Below are positions 27,133-35,255 of a stretch of 46,469 nt of DNA, piece after piece (the stretch's first letter is position 1; each line of letters starts with the position of its first letter). The position numbers and the translations under genes were made by a program. The stretch is taken from positions 1 through 46,469 of the forward strand of contig JADGCM010000001.1 of assembly GCA_015228995.1 (NCBI GenBank). The letters are read 5' to 3'. The stretch comes from Magnetococcales bacterium (GTDB taxonomy: Bacteria > Pseudomonadota > Magnetococcia > Magnetococcales > JADGCH01). Under the pieces are notes generated by a model that was given only the letters and a program-made list of their open reading frames with translations, was not told where the DNA came from and searched no databases.

Positions 27133-27507
27133 CTACTGACACTTATTCATGTCGGGACGATCATTGGCGCAGAAATTAGGACCGGTGGCATCGGCCTTAC
27201 CATCCGCGTTAAAACCACCCACCAACTTCTCGGCGCCAAAAGCAGCGGTGATACCCTTATATTTGGTGATGTCGGTGCGGTCGTTGTCGCAAGCCTTTTT
27301 GGCCAAATCCAAACATTCCTGCTTGCTAGCAGCTGGCTTGGCTTGGGTGCAAGAGGGTTTACCCTCACACTTCTTATAAGAATCGGCCTCTTTACCAGCG
27401 CAGGCAACGCGCGTGTAGGTCAAGTTGCAATCCTCAGCAAAAGAGGGCAGTGCCAAGCCCAACACCACAGCGAAAGAGGCTGTTGCAATAGCAAGTTTCT
27501 TCATCAT
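27133..27507 (-). CDS. Secreted Cys-rich protein of unknown function
   Basis: Not recognised. The 124-aa product begins MMKKLAIATASFAVVLGLAL, a clear signal peptide with cleavage after SFA (SFA-EDC). The mature part, about 100 aa, has eight Cys spaced through it (EDCNLTY, RVACAG, KKCEG, PSCTQ, QECLD, KACDN, NFCAND, NKCQ), so several disulfides are likely in the periplasm or outside. It is Lys/Asp-rich and small. ATG 27507 is chosen over an upstream frame to 27546 because the signal peptide begins there and GGAGA lies 9 nt before it. A pair TTGACT (27638-27633), 17 bp, GAATCT is only a weak promoter candidate. It is convergent with tadA. Confidence 0.75.
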   Translation of the reverse strand: MMKKLAIATASFAVVLGLALPSFAEDCNLTYTRVACAGKEADSYKKCEGKPSCTQAKPAASKQECLDLAKKACDNDRTDITKYKGITAAFGAEKLVGGFNADGKADATGPNFCANDRPDMNKCQ

Positions 27508-27703
27508 GATCAGCGTCTCCAAAATGTGCTCGTCCAGTGATTCCAAACCAGGTCATTCGTTGACGGTTCGCTCGTCAGCGATGGCCGCCTCCTCACCTAT
27601 TGGTAGACGAGATTCCCCAAATCCTGGCAAAAAGTCAAGTCATCTTCTTGGCCTTACCTCATTTTAGCGATTTTTGTTGGTTTCCAATTGATTTTTTCCG
27701 GTC

Positions 27704-29182
27704 ATGGGTGTACTCAGCAGGGTTATGAAGAAAGTCTTTCGTGATCCCATCCACAACATGATCGCGCTAGAACGTGACGACGCTCTGTCCGGGAACGATC
27801 CCGTCGATTGGGGCGACTCCATGCTACTAGCCTTGATCGATACGCCGGAAATGCAGCGCTTAAGGGCTATTTTACAGCTCGGACCAGCGCGGTTGGTCTA
27901 TCCATCGGCGGAACATTCACGCTTTTCCCATTCCCTGGGCGTTATGCAGTTGACTAAGCGTATCCTACGCACGCTGTTGCAACTCTATCCCGGCTGGTTG
28001 TCGCGGCAGCAGTTACTGACGATCAAGGTGGCGGCACTGGTACACGATATTGGTCATGGTCCTTATTCGCATATTTTTGAAGAAGTGGCGGCTAACATGC
28101 CGGCGCACGAGGAGTGGGGCTGGCGAATCCTATCTGGAGACACCACTATTCACCGCGAAATCGATCAGCAATGTCAACGATTGGGACTATCCGAAGCGGC
28201 TTTCATGGCCGATTTGCAGGCGATCTTGGGCGACAGCAGTAACTCTCCCAAGCCTTTTGGTGGCCAGTTGATTGCTAGCCAGCTTGATGCGGATCGGATG
28301 GATTATCTATTGCGAGATGCCCATTGCACCGGCGTTGTCTATGGTCATTACGACCTAGAATGGCTGCTCCATAGCCTGCGCATTGGCCTAGTCAACGATC
28401 AACCGCGTCTCTGCGTTGACGTCACCAAGGGAATGACCGCCCTGGAAAGCTATATTGTGGCCCGCGACGATATGTATCGTCAGGTCTATGACCATAAAAC
28501 GGTACGTGCCTTCGAGGCGTTATGGGTCCATCTGTTGCAGACGGTACAGTGGTACTGGCGCGATACCGGCGTCTTGCCACCGGAAACGCCACCGGAATTG
28601 CTCCAATTCCTTCAAAATCTATACCACGGTAATGAGTTATCTGTTGCCCACTATCTAGCGCTGGATGACGCCGTATTGGCTTACGCCATCCAGCATTGGG
28701 CCACCGCACTACCCAATAACCACGTCGCTTTGTGTGAATTGCGCTGTAAATGCCGCATGCTGCGTCAGCGTCAGTTGGTTTATCGCCGTCTACGTTGGCA
28801 GCAAGATCAATCGGAATGGTTGACGTCACCGGCAGCAACAGAGGCCATATGGCAGTGGTTTCAGCAGGGGGCCGATACCCCAATTGATGTTATTGATTTG
28901 GACGGGACGACCTATCAGGTACCATTACACCTGCTGGTCTACATCGATCACCTCAATCACGCCCCTTACACCCATCAACACTATACTGCTGGTGCCGCTG
29001 ACCCCATTTACGTGATCGACAATGCCGGACGGGTACGAGCAGCCGAGCAGGTATCGGCACGGATCCATTTCTTGGGGCAGAATCCCCATCAGGCGGTACG
29101 GGTATTTGTTGATCCACGGGCGTTACCGTCCGTCCGTCAGCTGATCACCAGCCAACTACCGTGGCTATTTACTTCTGACTAA
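27704..29182 (+). CDS. HD-domain phosphohydrolase (COG1078 / SAMHD1-like)
   Basis: Predicted metal-dependent phosphohydrolase acting on nucleotides, related to dGTPases and SAMHD1-like proteins. The 492-aa protein opens KKVFRDPIHNMI, then IDTPEMQRLRAILQLG, a first metal His in SRFSHSLGV (H76) and the HD pair VHDIGHGPYSH (H114, D115). Further on LIASQLDADRMDYLLRDA carries the acidic helix that completes the site. These are the standard COG1078 landmarks. Start is either ATG 27704 or ATG 27725 (the latter just before KKVFRDP); neither has a strong ribosome-binding sequence. Its last 14 bp overlap the end of the convergent slt. The true substrate cannot be told from sequence. Confidence 0.88.
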   Translation: MGVLSRVMKKVFRDPIHNMIALERDDALSGNDPVDWGDSMLLALIDTPEMQRLRAILQLGPARLVYPSAEHSRFSHSLGVMQLTKRILRTLLQLYPGWLSRQQLLTIKVAALVHDIGHGPYSHIFEEVAANMPAHEEWGWRILSGDTTIHREIDQQCQRLGLSEAAFMADLQAILGDSSNSPKPFGGQLIASQLDADRMDYLLRDAHCTGVVYGHYDLEWLLHSLRIGLVNDQPRLCVDVTKGMTALESYIVARDDMYRQVYDHKTVRAFEALWVHLLQTVQWYWRDTGVLPPETPPELLQFLQNLYHGNELSVAHYLALDDAVLAYAIQHWATALPNNHVALCELRCKCRMLRQRQLVYRRLRWQQDQSEWLTSPAATEAIWQWFQQGADTPIDVIDLDGTTYQVPLHLLVYIDHLNHAPYTHQHYTAGAADPIYVIDNAGRVRAAEQVSARIHFLGQNPHQAVRVFVDPRALPSVRQLITSQLPWLFTSD

Positions 29183-31160
29183 CAACCAGTTGCTCCATAC
29201 CGGGTCCGGTGAGTCGTAGCGCTTTCTCCAACGAGCCACTACCCTGAGCCATAGTCCGATAGACGGCATAGTTGTGCAGCACCTTTTGCACGTAGCCGCG
29301 CGTCTCACTGATCGGGATAGTCTCTATAAACAACAACGGGTCGGTGTTACGGCGCTCTTGTTGCCACTGACGGGATCGCCCGGGGCCGGCATTGTAGGCT
29401 GCTACCGCCAGCACCATATCGCCATCAAACTGCTGTAACATCCGATGGAGGTAGGACTGCCCGAGGCTGAGATTATAGGGGATCTGTTTGAGGTTGATAG
29501 CCGTGGCCAGTGGCAGGCCCAGCTTCTTGGCCTCTTCACGTGCGGTAGCAGGCATCAGCTGCATTAATCCCATAGCACCCGCTGAGGAGATGACCCGCTG
29601 GGAAAAGCGGCTTTCTTGGCGGGTCACGGCCCAAATCAAAGCTGGATCCAGTAGCCATCCCTGACTGGGCAGCCAATTGGGGGTTGGATAAAGTCCGCGC
29701 CACATCGGTTCGCCGCCTTCCGTGAGCAGCGATTCAGCGATACGGGTCGCCTGATTGGGGGCCTGAAATTCCAGCGCCAAGCAGACCAATTCACGTTTAC
29801 TGATCCCATAACTACGTCCTAACTTATCTACTTCAGCGCCATTGTGATAGCCACGACCAACGTCTCGTAGCAGACGCATCCGGCGTAACTCACGATGAAT
29901 CGTTTCTGGCTGTCGCATCAGGTCGGGGCAGGGGACAGCACTGGTCATAGCTGGCCAGACAACCTCGCCGCGCTGTTTCTCCAATGCCAGCATCCCATAG
30001 AGGGTTTCTGGATGATGTGCCGCCTGTTCCAGCAACAGCTGTTGCTGCGGGTCGTTGCCTACCATCAGGCGTGCCGCCCATACAGCTCCTTGAGTGCGTT
30101 GATGGGCCGTTTGCCCTTCAGTAGCCAAAGTACGAAAACGGGCACCAGCTGTCGTTATGTCCCCTTGTAAATGGGCGATCAAACCGGCATACCAGAGCGA
30201 ATCAGACCACTTGCTGCCACGTTCCTGGACATTGAGTTCAATCAGACTGCGTGCCTGAGAATTATTCTTTTCCTGTTTATCTTGGAACAATAATTCCCGT
30301 ACCAGCTGCAAACGGGCCTTATGGCGACTCTCCTCTGGTATATACTGGGCCTCTGGAGATTGTAGTAACTGCATAGCCATGGTATGGGGCTGTTGGCGTA
30401 ACAACCCTTCCAGACGTGCCTGCCACAAATCAGCTGAAGTGGCTTGAGGAGCGGGGAGGGCACGGTATAGATCTTCAAAACGGGGGTTGATTAGATAGGC
30501 GGCTTCCACCACTTGCCAGTAACGCTGCCGTGCCGCAGGCAGTTTACTGATCACCACATGCAGGGCCTCAATGCGATCTCGACGCAACAACACCCGGGCA
30601 CGACTCTCATGTTCTTCTGGTGTCAGCCGCAACGCCAGGGGTTGGGCCAATTGCTCCAGCTTGGTCGATAGGGCATGGCCGTGGCTGTAATAACTCCGCC
30701 ACAACGGTTCTGCTTCCTGGTATAAGGCGCGTGCTAGCAACAATTCCAGATAGCGGCCCTGCATCTCTGGGGTACGGTTGGGGCGTTGTTTCAGCCACGC
30801 CAATATCTCATCGTCGCTCCCTTGCTCAAGTATATGGGTGTCCATCAGGGTGCGTACTTTGGCCGCATGGGCATGATCAGGCCACAGCTGCAAAAAACGG
30901 CGCAACTCGGCCAATTTTGGCGTACGATTACCATGTTCGAGCAGTTCAAATTCGAGGTATGAGTGCAGCAGCTGATCGCGTGGCCAGAGACTGCGATCCA
31001 TGACTGGGGTGTTCTCAATCGGTTGGCCGCTATCCAACAACTGGAATAAGTTCCGATAGGCCGTGGTCACCTCAGTGTCGGAGTCGGTGTGGCCAACTGT
31101 CACCGCAAGCGCCACGATGGCTAGGGTGGGTATAAATTTGGACGAGTAGGACACGATCAA
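29169..31160 (-). CDS. slt: Soluble lytic murein transglycosylase (Slt70-like)
   Basis: Cleaves the glycan strand of peptidoglycan in the periplasm, forming 1,6-anhydromuramyl ends. The 663-aa product has an N-terminal hydrophobic signal (FIPTLAIVALAVTVG), then a long helical superhelix region (~30-480), then the SLT domain: IWAVTRQESRFSQ with catalytic Glu516, SAGAMGLMQLMPATA, NLSLGQSYL and AVAAYNAGPGRSRQW. This is the Slt70 plan and length. The start is TTG 31160, overlapping the ftsY stop as TTGA; GTG 31154 is an alternative. Coupled to ftsY upstream and convergent with the HD gene downstream. Confidence 0.93.
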   Translation of the reverse strand: MIVSYSSKFIPTLAIVALAVTVGHTDSDTEVTTAYRNLFQLLDSGQPIENTPVMDRSLWPRDQLLHSYLEFELLEHGNRTPKLAELRRFLQLWPDHAHAAKVRTLMDTHILEQGSDDEILAWLKQRPNRTPEMQGRYLELLLARALYQEAEPLWRSYYSHGHALSTKLEQLAQPLALRLTPEEHESRARVLLRRDRIEALHVVISKLPAARQRYWQVVEAAYLINPRFEDLYRALPAPQATSADLWQARLEGLLRQQPHTMAMQLLQSPEAQYIPEESRHKARLQLVRELLFQDKQEKNNSQARSLIELNVQERGSKWSDSLWYAGLIAHLQGDITTAGARFRTLATEGQTAHQRTQGAVWAARLMVGNDPQQQLLLEQAAHHPETLYGMLALEKQRGEVVWPAMTSAVPCPDLMRQPETIHRELRRMRLLRDVGRGYHNGAEVDKLGRSYGISKRELVCLALEFQAPNQATRIAESLLTEGGEPMWRGLYPTPNWLPSQGWLLDPALIWAVTRQESRFSQRVISSAGAMGLMQLMPATAREEAKKLGLPLATAINLKQIPYNLSLGQSYLHRMLQQFDGDMVLAVAAYNAGPGRSRQWQQERRNTDPLLFIETIPISETRGYVQKVLHNYAVYRTMAQGSGSLEKALRLTGPGMEQLVVSQK

Positions 31161-32059
31161 TTGCCGCCAAAAAGGGCCGAGGCAAATTCGGCTGGTTGAA
31201 AGGGCTTGAGGTCGTCAATCCCCTCGCCAACCCCTACATAACGAATCGGTAGTTGAAATTGCTCATGAATTCCCACCACCACCCCGCCACGAGCGGTGCC
31301 ATCTAATTTGGTGATGATCAGTCCGGTCAAGCCAATCATGCCATGAAACGCCTTGACCTGATTGATGGCATTTTGACCGGTGGTGGCATCCAGTACCAAC
31401 CAAACATCGTGTGGCGCCGTAGCCTGCTGTCGTGTCAGGATACGTTGGATCTTTTTGAGCTCTTCCATTAGGTTGTCACGGGTATGCAGTCGACCGGCCG
31501 TATCGACGATCAATAGATCACAACCGCGCGAGACCGCAGCAGCGTGGGCATCGAAGACCACTGAGGCACTATCGGCATTTTGTCCCTGGGCAATGACCGG
31601 ACAGCCCGCCCGCTGTCCCCATATCTTGAGCTGATCGACGGCAGCGGCGCGAAAGGTATCACCGGCTGCCAGCAATACGTTCTTGCCTTCCTCCCTGAAT
31701 TGCCAAGCCAGCTTGCCAATAGTGGTTGTTTTGCCAACGCCATTGACCCCGACGATGAGAATGACATGGGGCCGGTGGGCGCAGGTCCAAGGGGACTGAT
31801 GATTGGACAGTCGCTCCTGAATCACCACAGCCAGTGCTTGCCGAAAACGGTCGGCGTCGTGTTTTTCGCGCTGACGGGCATCCTTGATGATGGCGGCCGC
31901 AACCTCAACACCAAAGTCAGAAGTAATCAATAGGGCCTCTAGTTCCTCAATGACGGCATCATCCAGGCGCGCCCCTATAGGGAGAATGGCATCGAGTTTT
32001 TCTGCCAATACCTGCCGTGTTTTCGACAGACCCTCTTTTAAGCGCTGGAAAAAGGACAT
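31157..32059 (-). CDS. ftsY: Signal recognition particle receptor FtsY
   Basis: GTPase that receives SRP-bound ribosomes at the inner membrane. The 300-aa protein is the NG core: an N-domain helical bundle (MSFFQRLKEGLSKTRQVL, EELEALLITSDFG), then the G domain with P-loop GVNGVGKTTT (Lys110), AGDTFRAAAVDQL, DTAGRLHTRDNLMEEL, TKLDGTARGG and GVGEGIDDLKPF. The long acidic A domain of E. coli FtsY is absent, as in many bacteria. AGGAGG lies 13 nt before ATG 32059, a rather long spacing. It sits in a minus-strand run cupin - small ORF - ftsY - slt; its stop overlaps the slt start. Confidence 0.96.
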   Translation of the reverse strand: MSFFQRLKEGLSKTRQVLAEKLDAILPIGARLDDAVIEELEALLITSDFGVEVAAAIIKDARQREKHDADRFRQALAVVIQERLSNHQSPWTCAHRPHVILIVGVNGVGKTTTIGKLAWQFREEGKNVLLAAGDTFRAAAVDQLKIWGQRAGCPVIAQGQNADSASVVFDAHAAAVSRGCDLLIVDTAGRLHTRDNLMEELKKIQRILTRQQATAPHDVWLVLDATTGQNAINQVKAFHGMIGLTGLIITKLDGTARGGVVVGIHEQFQLPIRYVGVGEGIDDLKPFQPAEFASALFGGN

Positions 32060-32094
32060 AGCCAGATTACCCCTCCTTTGGCGAACCGTCTCTT

Positions 32095-32313
32095 TTAGGC
32101 GGTTGGTAACAAACCAAATCTATTTAGAAATTGTTTAATCTCTTGCTCTTTATCTTGGAACGACCGGACTCTACCCTCAATCTCGTAGGGACTTTTTCCG
32201 GTCATATCGGCTATGGCAGCGCTGATGGATTCCAGATCAGCTTTAAGTTGTTCCAACTGCGCAATGTCTGCCGGAGTAAGGGTCGGGTAGGGCTTCATAG
32301 TCTGATGGTTCAT
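32095..32313 (-). CDS. Small helical protein of unknown function
   Basis: Not recognised. The 72-aa product starts MNHQTMKPYPTLTPADIAQL and continues as two charged helical stretches, with a conserved-looking centre IADMTGKSPYEIEGRVRSF and a final KQFLNRFGLLP. Start ATG 32313 has GGAG 7 nt upstream, a good site, even though this lies within the final 71 bases of the cupin gene in another frame. The open frame continues further upstream to 32457, but that part is the cupin gene read in another frame. It ends 35 bp before ftsY. The good ribosome-binding sequence supports a real gene; the function is open. Confidence 0.5.
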   Translation of the reverse strand: MNHQTMKPYPTLTPADIAQLEQLKADLESISAAIADMTGKSPYEIEGRVRSFQDKEQEIKQFLNRFGLLPTA

Positions 32314-32668
32314 TTTCCATCTCCGTGTCTTCGTGGGTGTAAGCTGGACTGCAACAGCAGAGAATATGCAGCGGTGCTTCCTCCAAGGCAGTGACACTGT
32401 GGGGCACACCAGGCGCAATGCGTATTGTGTCACCCGCTCTGATGACAAAACAATCATCGCCCAGGTTCATGCTGCCAACTCCGCTGGTAACGTGGTAGAT
32501 CTCTTCCGTTATCCGGTGGCGATGTCGGTGTGTCTGCTCACCGGGCCAAACAATTGCCTCGGCTAGGCTTTGATAGCCATGACCATGCACCCGAGGGTGC
32601 ATCAGCTCGCGGATTTCCGAGCCATCCTTGGTGCGATACGCGGACACATTCTGGTAGCTTGTTTTCAT
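32243..32668 (-). CDS. Cupin-domain protein
   Basis: Single-domain cupin of 141 aa. Conserved parts: the N-terminal TKDGSEIRELMHP, cupin motif 1 around GEQTHRHRHRITEEIYHVTSG (the His and Glu metal ligands are present) and motif 2 AGDTIRIAPGVPHSV. After it comes the family ending HILCCCSPAYTHEDTE. Such small cupins bind a metal and may be isomerases or dioxygenase-like; the reaction is not predictable. I place the start at ATG 32668 (MKTSYQNVSAYRTKDGS); ATG 32701/32704, with AAGGA upstream, is an alternative. The last ~23 residues after HEDTEM are not typical and overlap the start of the 72-aa gene. Confidence 0.82.
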   Translation of the reverse strand: MKTSYQNVSAYRTKDGSEIRELMHPRVHGHGYQSLAEAIVWPGEQTHRHRHRITEEIYHVTSGVGSMNLGDDCFVIRAGDTIRIAPGVPHSVTALEEAPLHILCCCSPAYTHEDTEMENEPSDYEALPDPYSGRHCAVGTT

Positions 32669-32857
32669 AGTCCAACCATAACAACAGCTAAAAACGGCCA
32701 TCATAATTGTTGATTCCTTGTTGGTCAAGCCGGAAACGACGTTCGTGCCGACTGCTGGTTCAGTTGTGAGTCCTTGTATGACGTGACACATTCGGGCACA
32801 ATGAGCCCCTGCGGCAGTAAAGGTTATGACACGATTAACTTGAGTGGGGTGTTCAGT

Positions 32858-34136
32858 ATGGATAACAATGAGGCCATGAAGTGGTATCGCCGAGCCGCTG
32901 AGCAGGGACATGTTCAGGCTCAGTTCGACCTAGGGTCGCTTTGTGAGCAGCAGCACGATCACCAGCAGTCGGCCCAGTGGTATCGTATGGCAGCCGAGCA
33001 GGGGCACGCTCAAGCTCAGTTTAACTTGGGTGTTCTGTGCGACAACGGTCAGGGGGTAGCGCAGGACGACGGTGAGGCGACGCGCTGGTACCGACTGGCG
33101 GCTGAACAGGGGTTGGCTGTGGCGCAAATGACGCTGGGCAACCGTTATGGTGCTGGCCGGTGTGTGCCACAGGATGACATGGACGCCGTAAAGTGGTACC
33201 GCTTGGCTGCCGATCAAGGGCTGGCCGAAGCCCAATTTAACCTAGGCGTCATGTATGACCGAGGCCGTGGTGTGCTCCAGGACGATCAGGAGGCGATTAA
33301 GTGGTATAGCCTGGCGGCTGAACAGGGGTTAGCCGTGGCCCAGTTTAACCTCGGGCTGGTGTATGGTCGATGGCGTCATTATGACCGGGAGGCCAAGTGG
33401 TATCGTGTTGCCGCTGACCAATGGCAACGCGTCCGCCCAATTTAACCTCGGTATGATGTATATCGGTGGTAAAGGGGTGCCACAGAGCGACGATGAAGCG
33501 ATCCAGTGGTGGTTAGCGGCTGCCCAACAAGGCTTAGTAGTTGCCCAGTTCAACCTCGGCGTTATGTATCAAAAAATCGATGAACGGCAACAATCTATCC
33601 GGTGGTACCGTGCTGCTGCCGATCAGGAAGAGGTAGAGGCCCAATTTATCCTCGGTAGGATGCACGACGCAGCGCAACCAAGCCTGCTGCCCCAATTTCG
33701 TTCCAGCGTCAGCACAGCTTACGACATCAACTTCGATAACACGCACCGTTCCAGCCAACCGCCGTCGCCAGATGATAATAGCGCCGATGTGGCTGCCGCC
33801 GAAGCAGGGGACATTGAGGCCCAAGTCAACCTCGGTATTATGTATGCCCAAGGGCAGGGGGTGCCACGCAACGACGCCGAAGCGGTTAAATGGTTCCAAA
33901 AAGCGGCTGATCGTGGCCATGCGCAAGCCCAATTTTTACTCGGCATGGCGCATGCGCTCGGCCTGGGTGTGCCCCAAGATTTGGTACAGGCTTGTCTGTG
34001 GTTTTATCTGGCGCTGTTACAGGGAGAACCGGACGCCATCGACGCCTATAATCACCTAGTGATGAACATGACCGCCGAACAGGTAGCCCAGGTGCAAGGG
34101 TTGCTGCGCAGTCAGATGGCTCCTGCGGAAGAATAG
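32858..34136 (+). pseudogene. Sel1-repeat (TPR-like) protein gene broken by a one-base frameshift
   Basis: Codes for about ten Sel1-like repeats (typical unit WYRLAAEQGLAEAQFNLG then GVPQDD), a helical scaffold for protein contacts. The first frame runs from ATG 32858 to a TAA at 33443-33445. The second frame, joined seamlessly, runs on to 34136. The break is one extra T at 33422: without it the codons read Asp-Gln-Gly-Asn and repeat six continues NASAQFNLGMMY. No slippery heptamer is seen, so programmed shifting is unlikely; a true mutation or a sequencing error is the likely cause. A Pro/Ser-rich linker separates the last two repeats. Three bases after its stop comes the glycosyltransferase, so this gene leads that operon. 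No signal peptide was seen. Confidence 0.75.
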
Positions 34137-34139
34137 CAG

Positions 34140-35255
34140 CTGAAAATTCTCTACCTCACCACCGAAGATTGGTATTTTTGCTCACACCGGTTACCCATCG
34201 CCCGCGCCATGGTGGCAGCGGGTTGGGAAGTGGTGGTAGCCACCCACGTGGTCAACCATGGGGCCATCATTGAACGGGAGGGATTCCGTCTTATACCGAT
34301 CCGCATGCGTCGTCAATCCCCATCGCTATGGTATGAGTGGCAATCGTTGCGTGAGTTGGTGCAGATTTACCGCCGTGAACAGCCGGATGTTGTCCACCAT
34401 GTGGCCTTACGACCGGTATTTTTTGGTACCTTGGCGGCCCGATATGTTGGATTGCCCCGGGTGATCAATGCCCTGACAGGATTGGGGTACCTCTTCACTT
34501 CTGCAGATTGGCGGGCCCGTTGGTTGCGCTATTGGATTCAGCCCATCTTGCGTGGCCTGCTGCGGCATCAATCGGTATCGGTTATCGTCCAAAATAGCGA
34601 CGATCAGGGCGCCATCCGCAACCTAACCGGACTGACCGAACAACAAATAGCCTTGATCCCGGGATCGGGTGTCGATATTCAGCACTTTACACCACAGCCA
34701 CAACCAGAGTACCCTGGTGGTGTGATCGTCGCAACGATGGTCAGCCGCATGCTGCGCGATAAGGGCGTGCCCGAACTGGTGCAAGCTGCTCGGCTGTTGC
34801 AGCAGTGGCAGATACCGGTACGCATCCAATTGGTTGGTGCCCCCGATCCGGACAACCCATCGACGTTAACTCGTGAGCAGCTACAGGTTTGGGATGCGGA
34901 AGGGGTGGTGTCGTGGCTGGGTGAACGCAGTGATATTGTGCAGGTGTGGGCGGAGGCACACCTTGCCCTGCTGCCCTCACATCGGGAAGGGATGCCTAAA
35001 TCGCTATTAGAGGCAGCCGCCTGCGGCCGGCCCTTAATCACCACTGATGTGCCTGGTTGTCGTCATTTGGTCACCGATGGCATTGACGGCTTGCTGGTGG
35101 CGGTCAACCAACCCGAGCAGCTGGCACGGGCGATTGAACGATTGGTGCGAGATGCCGATCTGCGCCGGCGTCTTGGAGCGGCGGCACGTGCTCGGGTGGA
35201 ACGTTATTATGCTGAAGAGGTCATTGTGCGGGAAACGATGAGGTTGTACCAGTGA
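34140..35255 (+). CDS. Family 4-type glycosyltransferase, apparent CTG start
   Basis: Predicted sugar transferase of envelope polysaccharide or glycolipid synthesis. The 371-aa protein begins KILYLTTEDWYFCSHRL, a common GT4 N-terminus, has NALTGLGYLFTS and NSDDQGAI, and its C-terminal half shows the GT-B donor site: VATMVSRMLRDKGVPELVQAA, LLPSHREGMPKSLLEAAACG (the E-x7-E region) and GCRHLVTDGIDGLLV. The conserved N-terminus is preceded by CTG at 34140 and then, two codons back, by the Sel1 stop in the same frame. No ATG, GTG or TTG lies between, so CTG 34140 is the best start; ATG 34209 would remove 23 conserved residues. GGAAG lies about 9 nt upstream. Overlaps the lipoprotein gene by 4 bp. 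Confidence 0.85.
   Translation: MKILYLTTEDWYFCSHRLPIARAMVAAGWEVVVATHVVNHGAIIEREGFRLIPIRMRRQSPSLWYEWQSLRELVQIYRREQPDVVHHVALRPVFFGTLAARYVGLPRVINALTGLGYLFTSADWRARWLRYWIQPILRGLLRHQSVSVIVQNSDDQGAIRNLTGLTEQQIALIPGSGVDIQHFTPQPQPEYPGGVIVATMVSRMLRDKGVPELVQAARLLQQWQIPVRIQLVGAPDPDNPSTLTREQLQVWDAEGVVSWLGERSDIVQVWAEAHLALLPSHREGMPKSLLEAAACGRPLITTDVPGCRHLVTDGIDGLLVAVNQPEQLARAIERLVRDADLRRRLGAAARARVERYYAEEVIVRETMRLYQ

Noticed and set aside
33416..33426. Programmed frameshift in the Sel1 gene
   Set aside because: No slippery heptamer or stimulating structure is visible at the break; a plain one-base insertion explains it.
32858..34136. CRISPR-like or tandem DNA repeat
   Set aside because: The periodicity is at the protein level (Sel1 repeats of about 36 residues); the DNA repeats are diverged and lack spacers.
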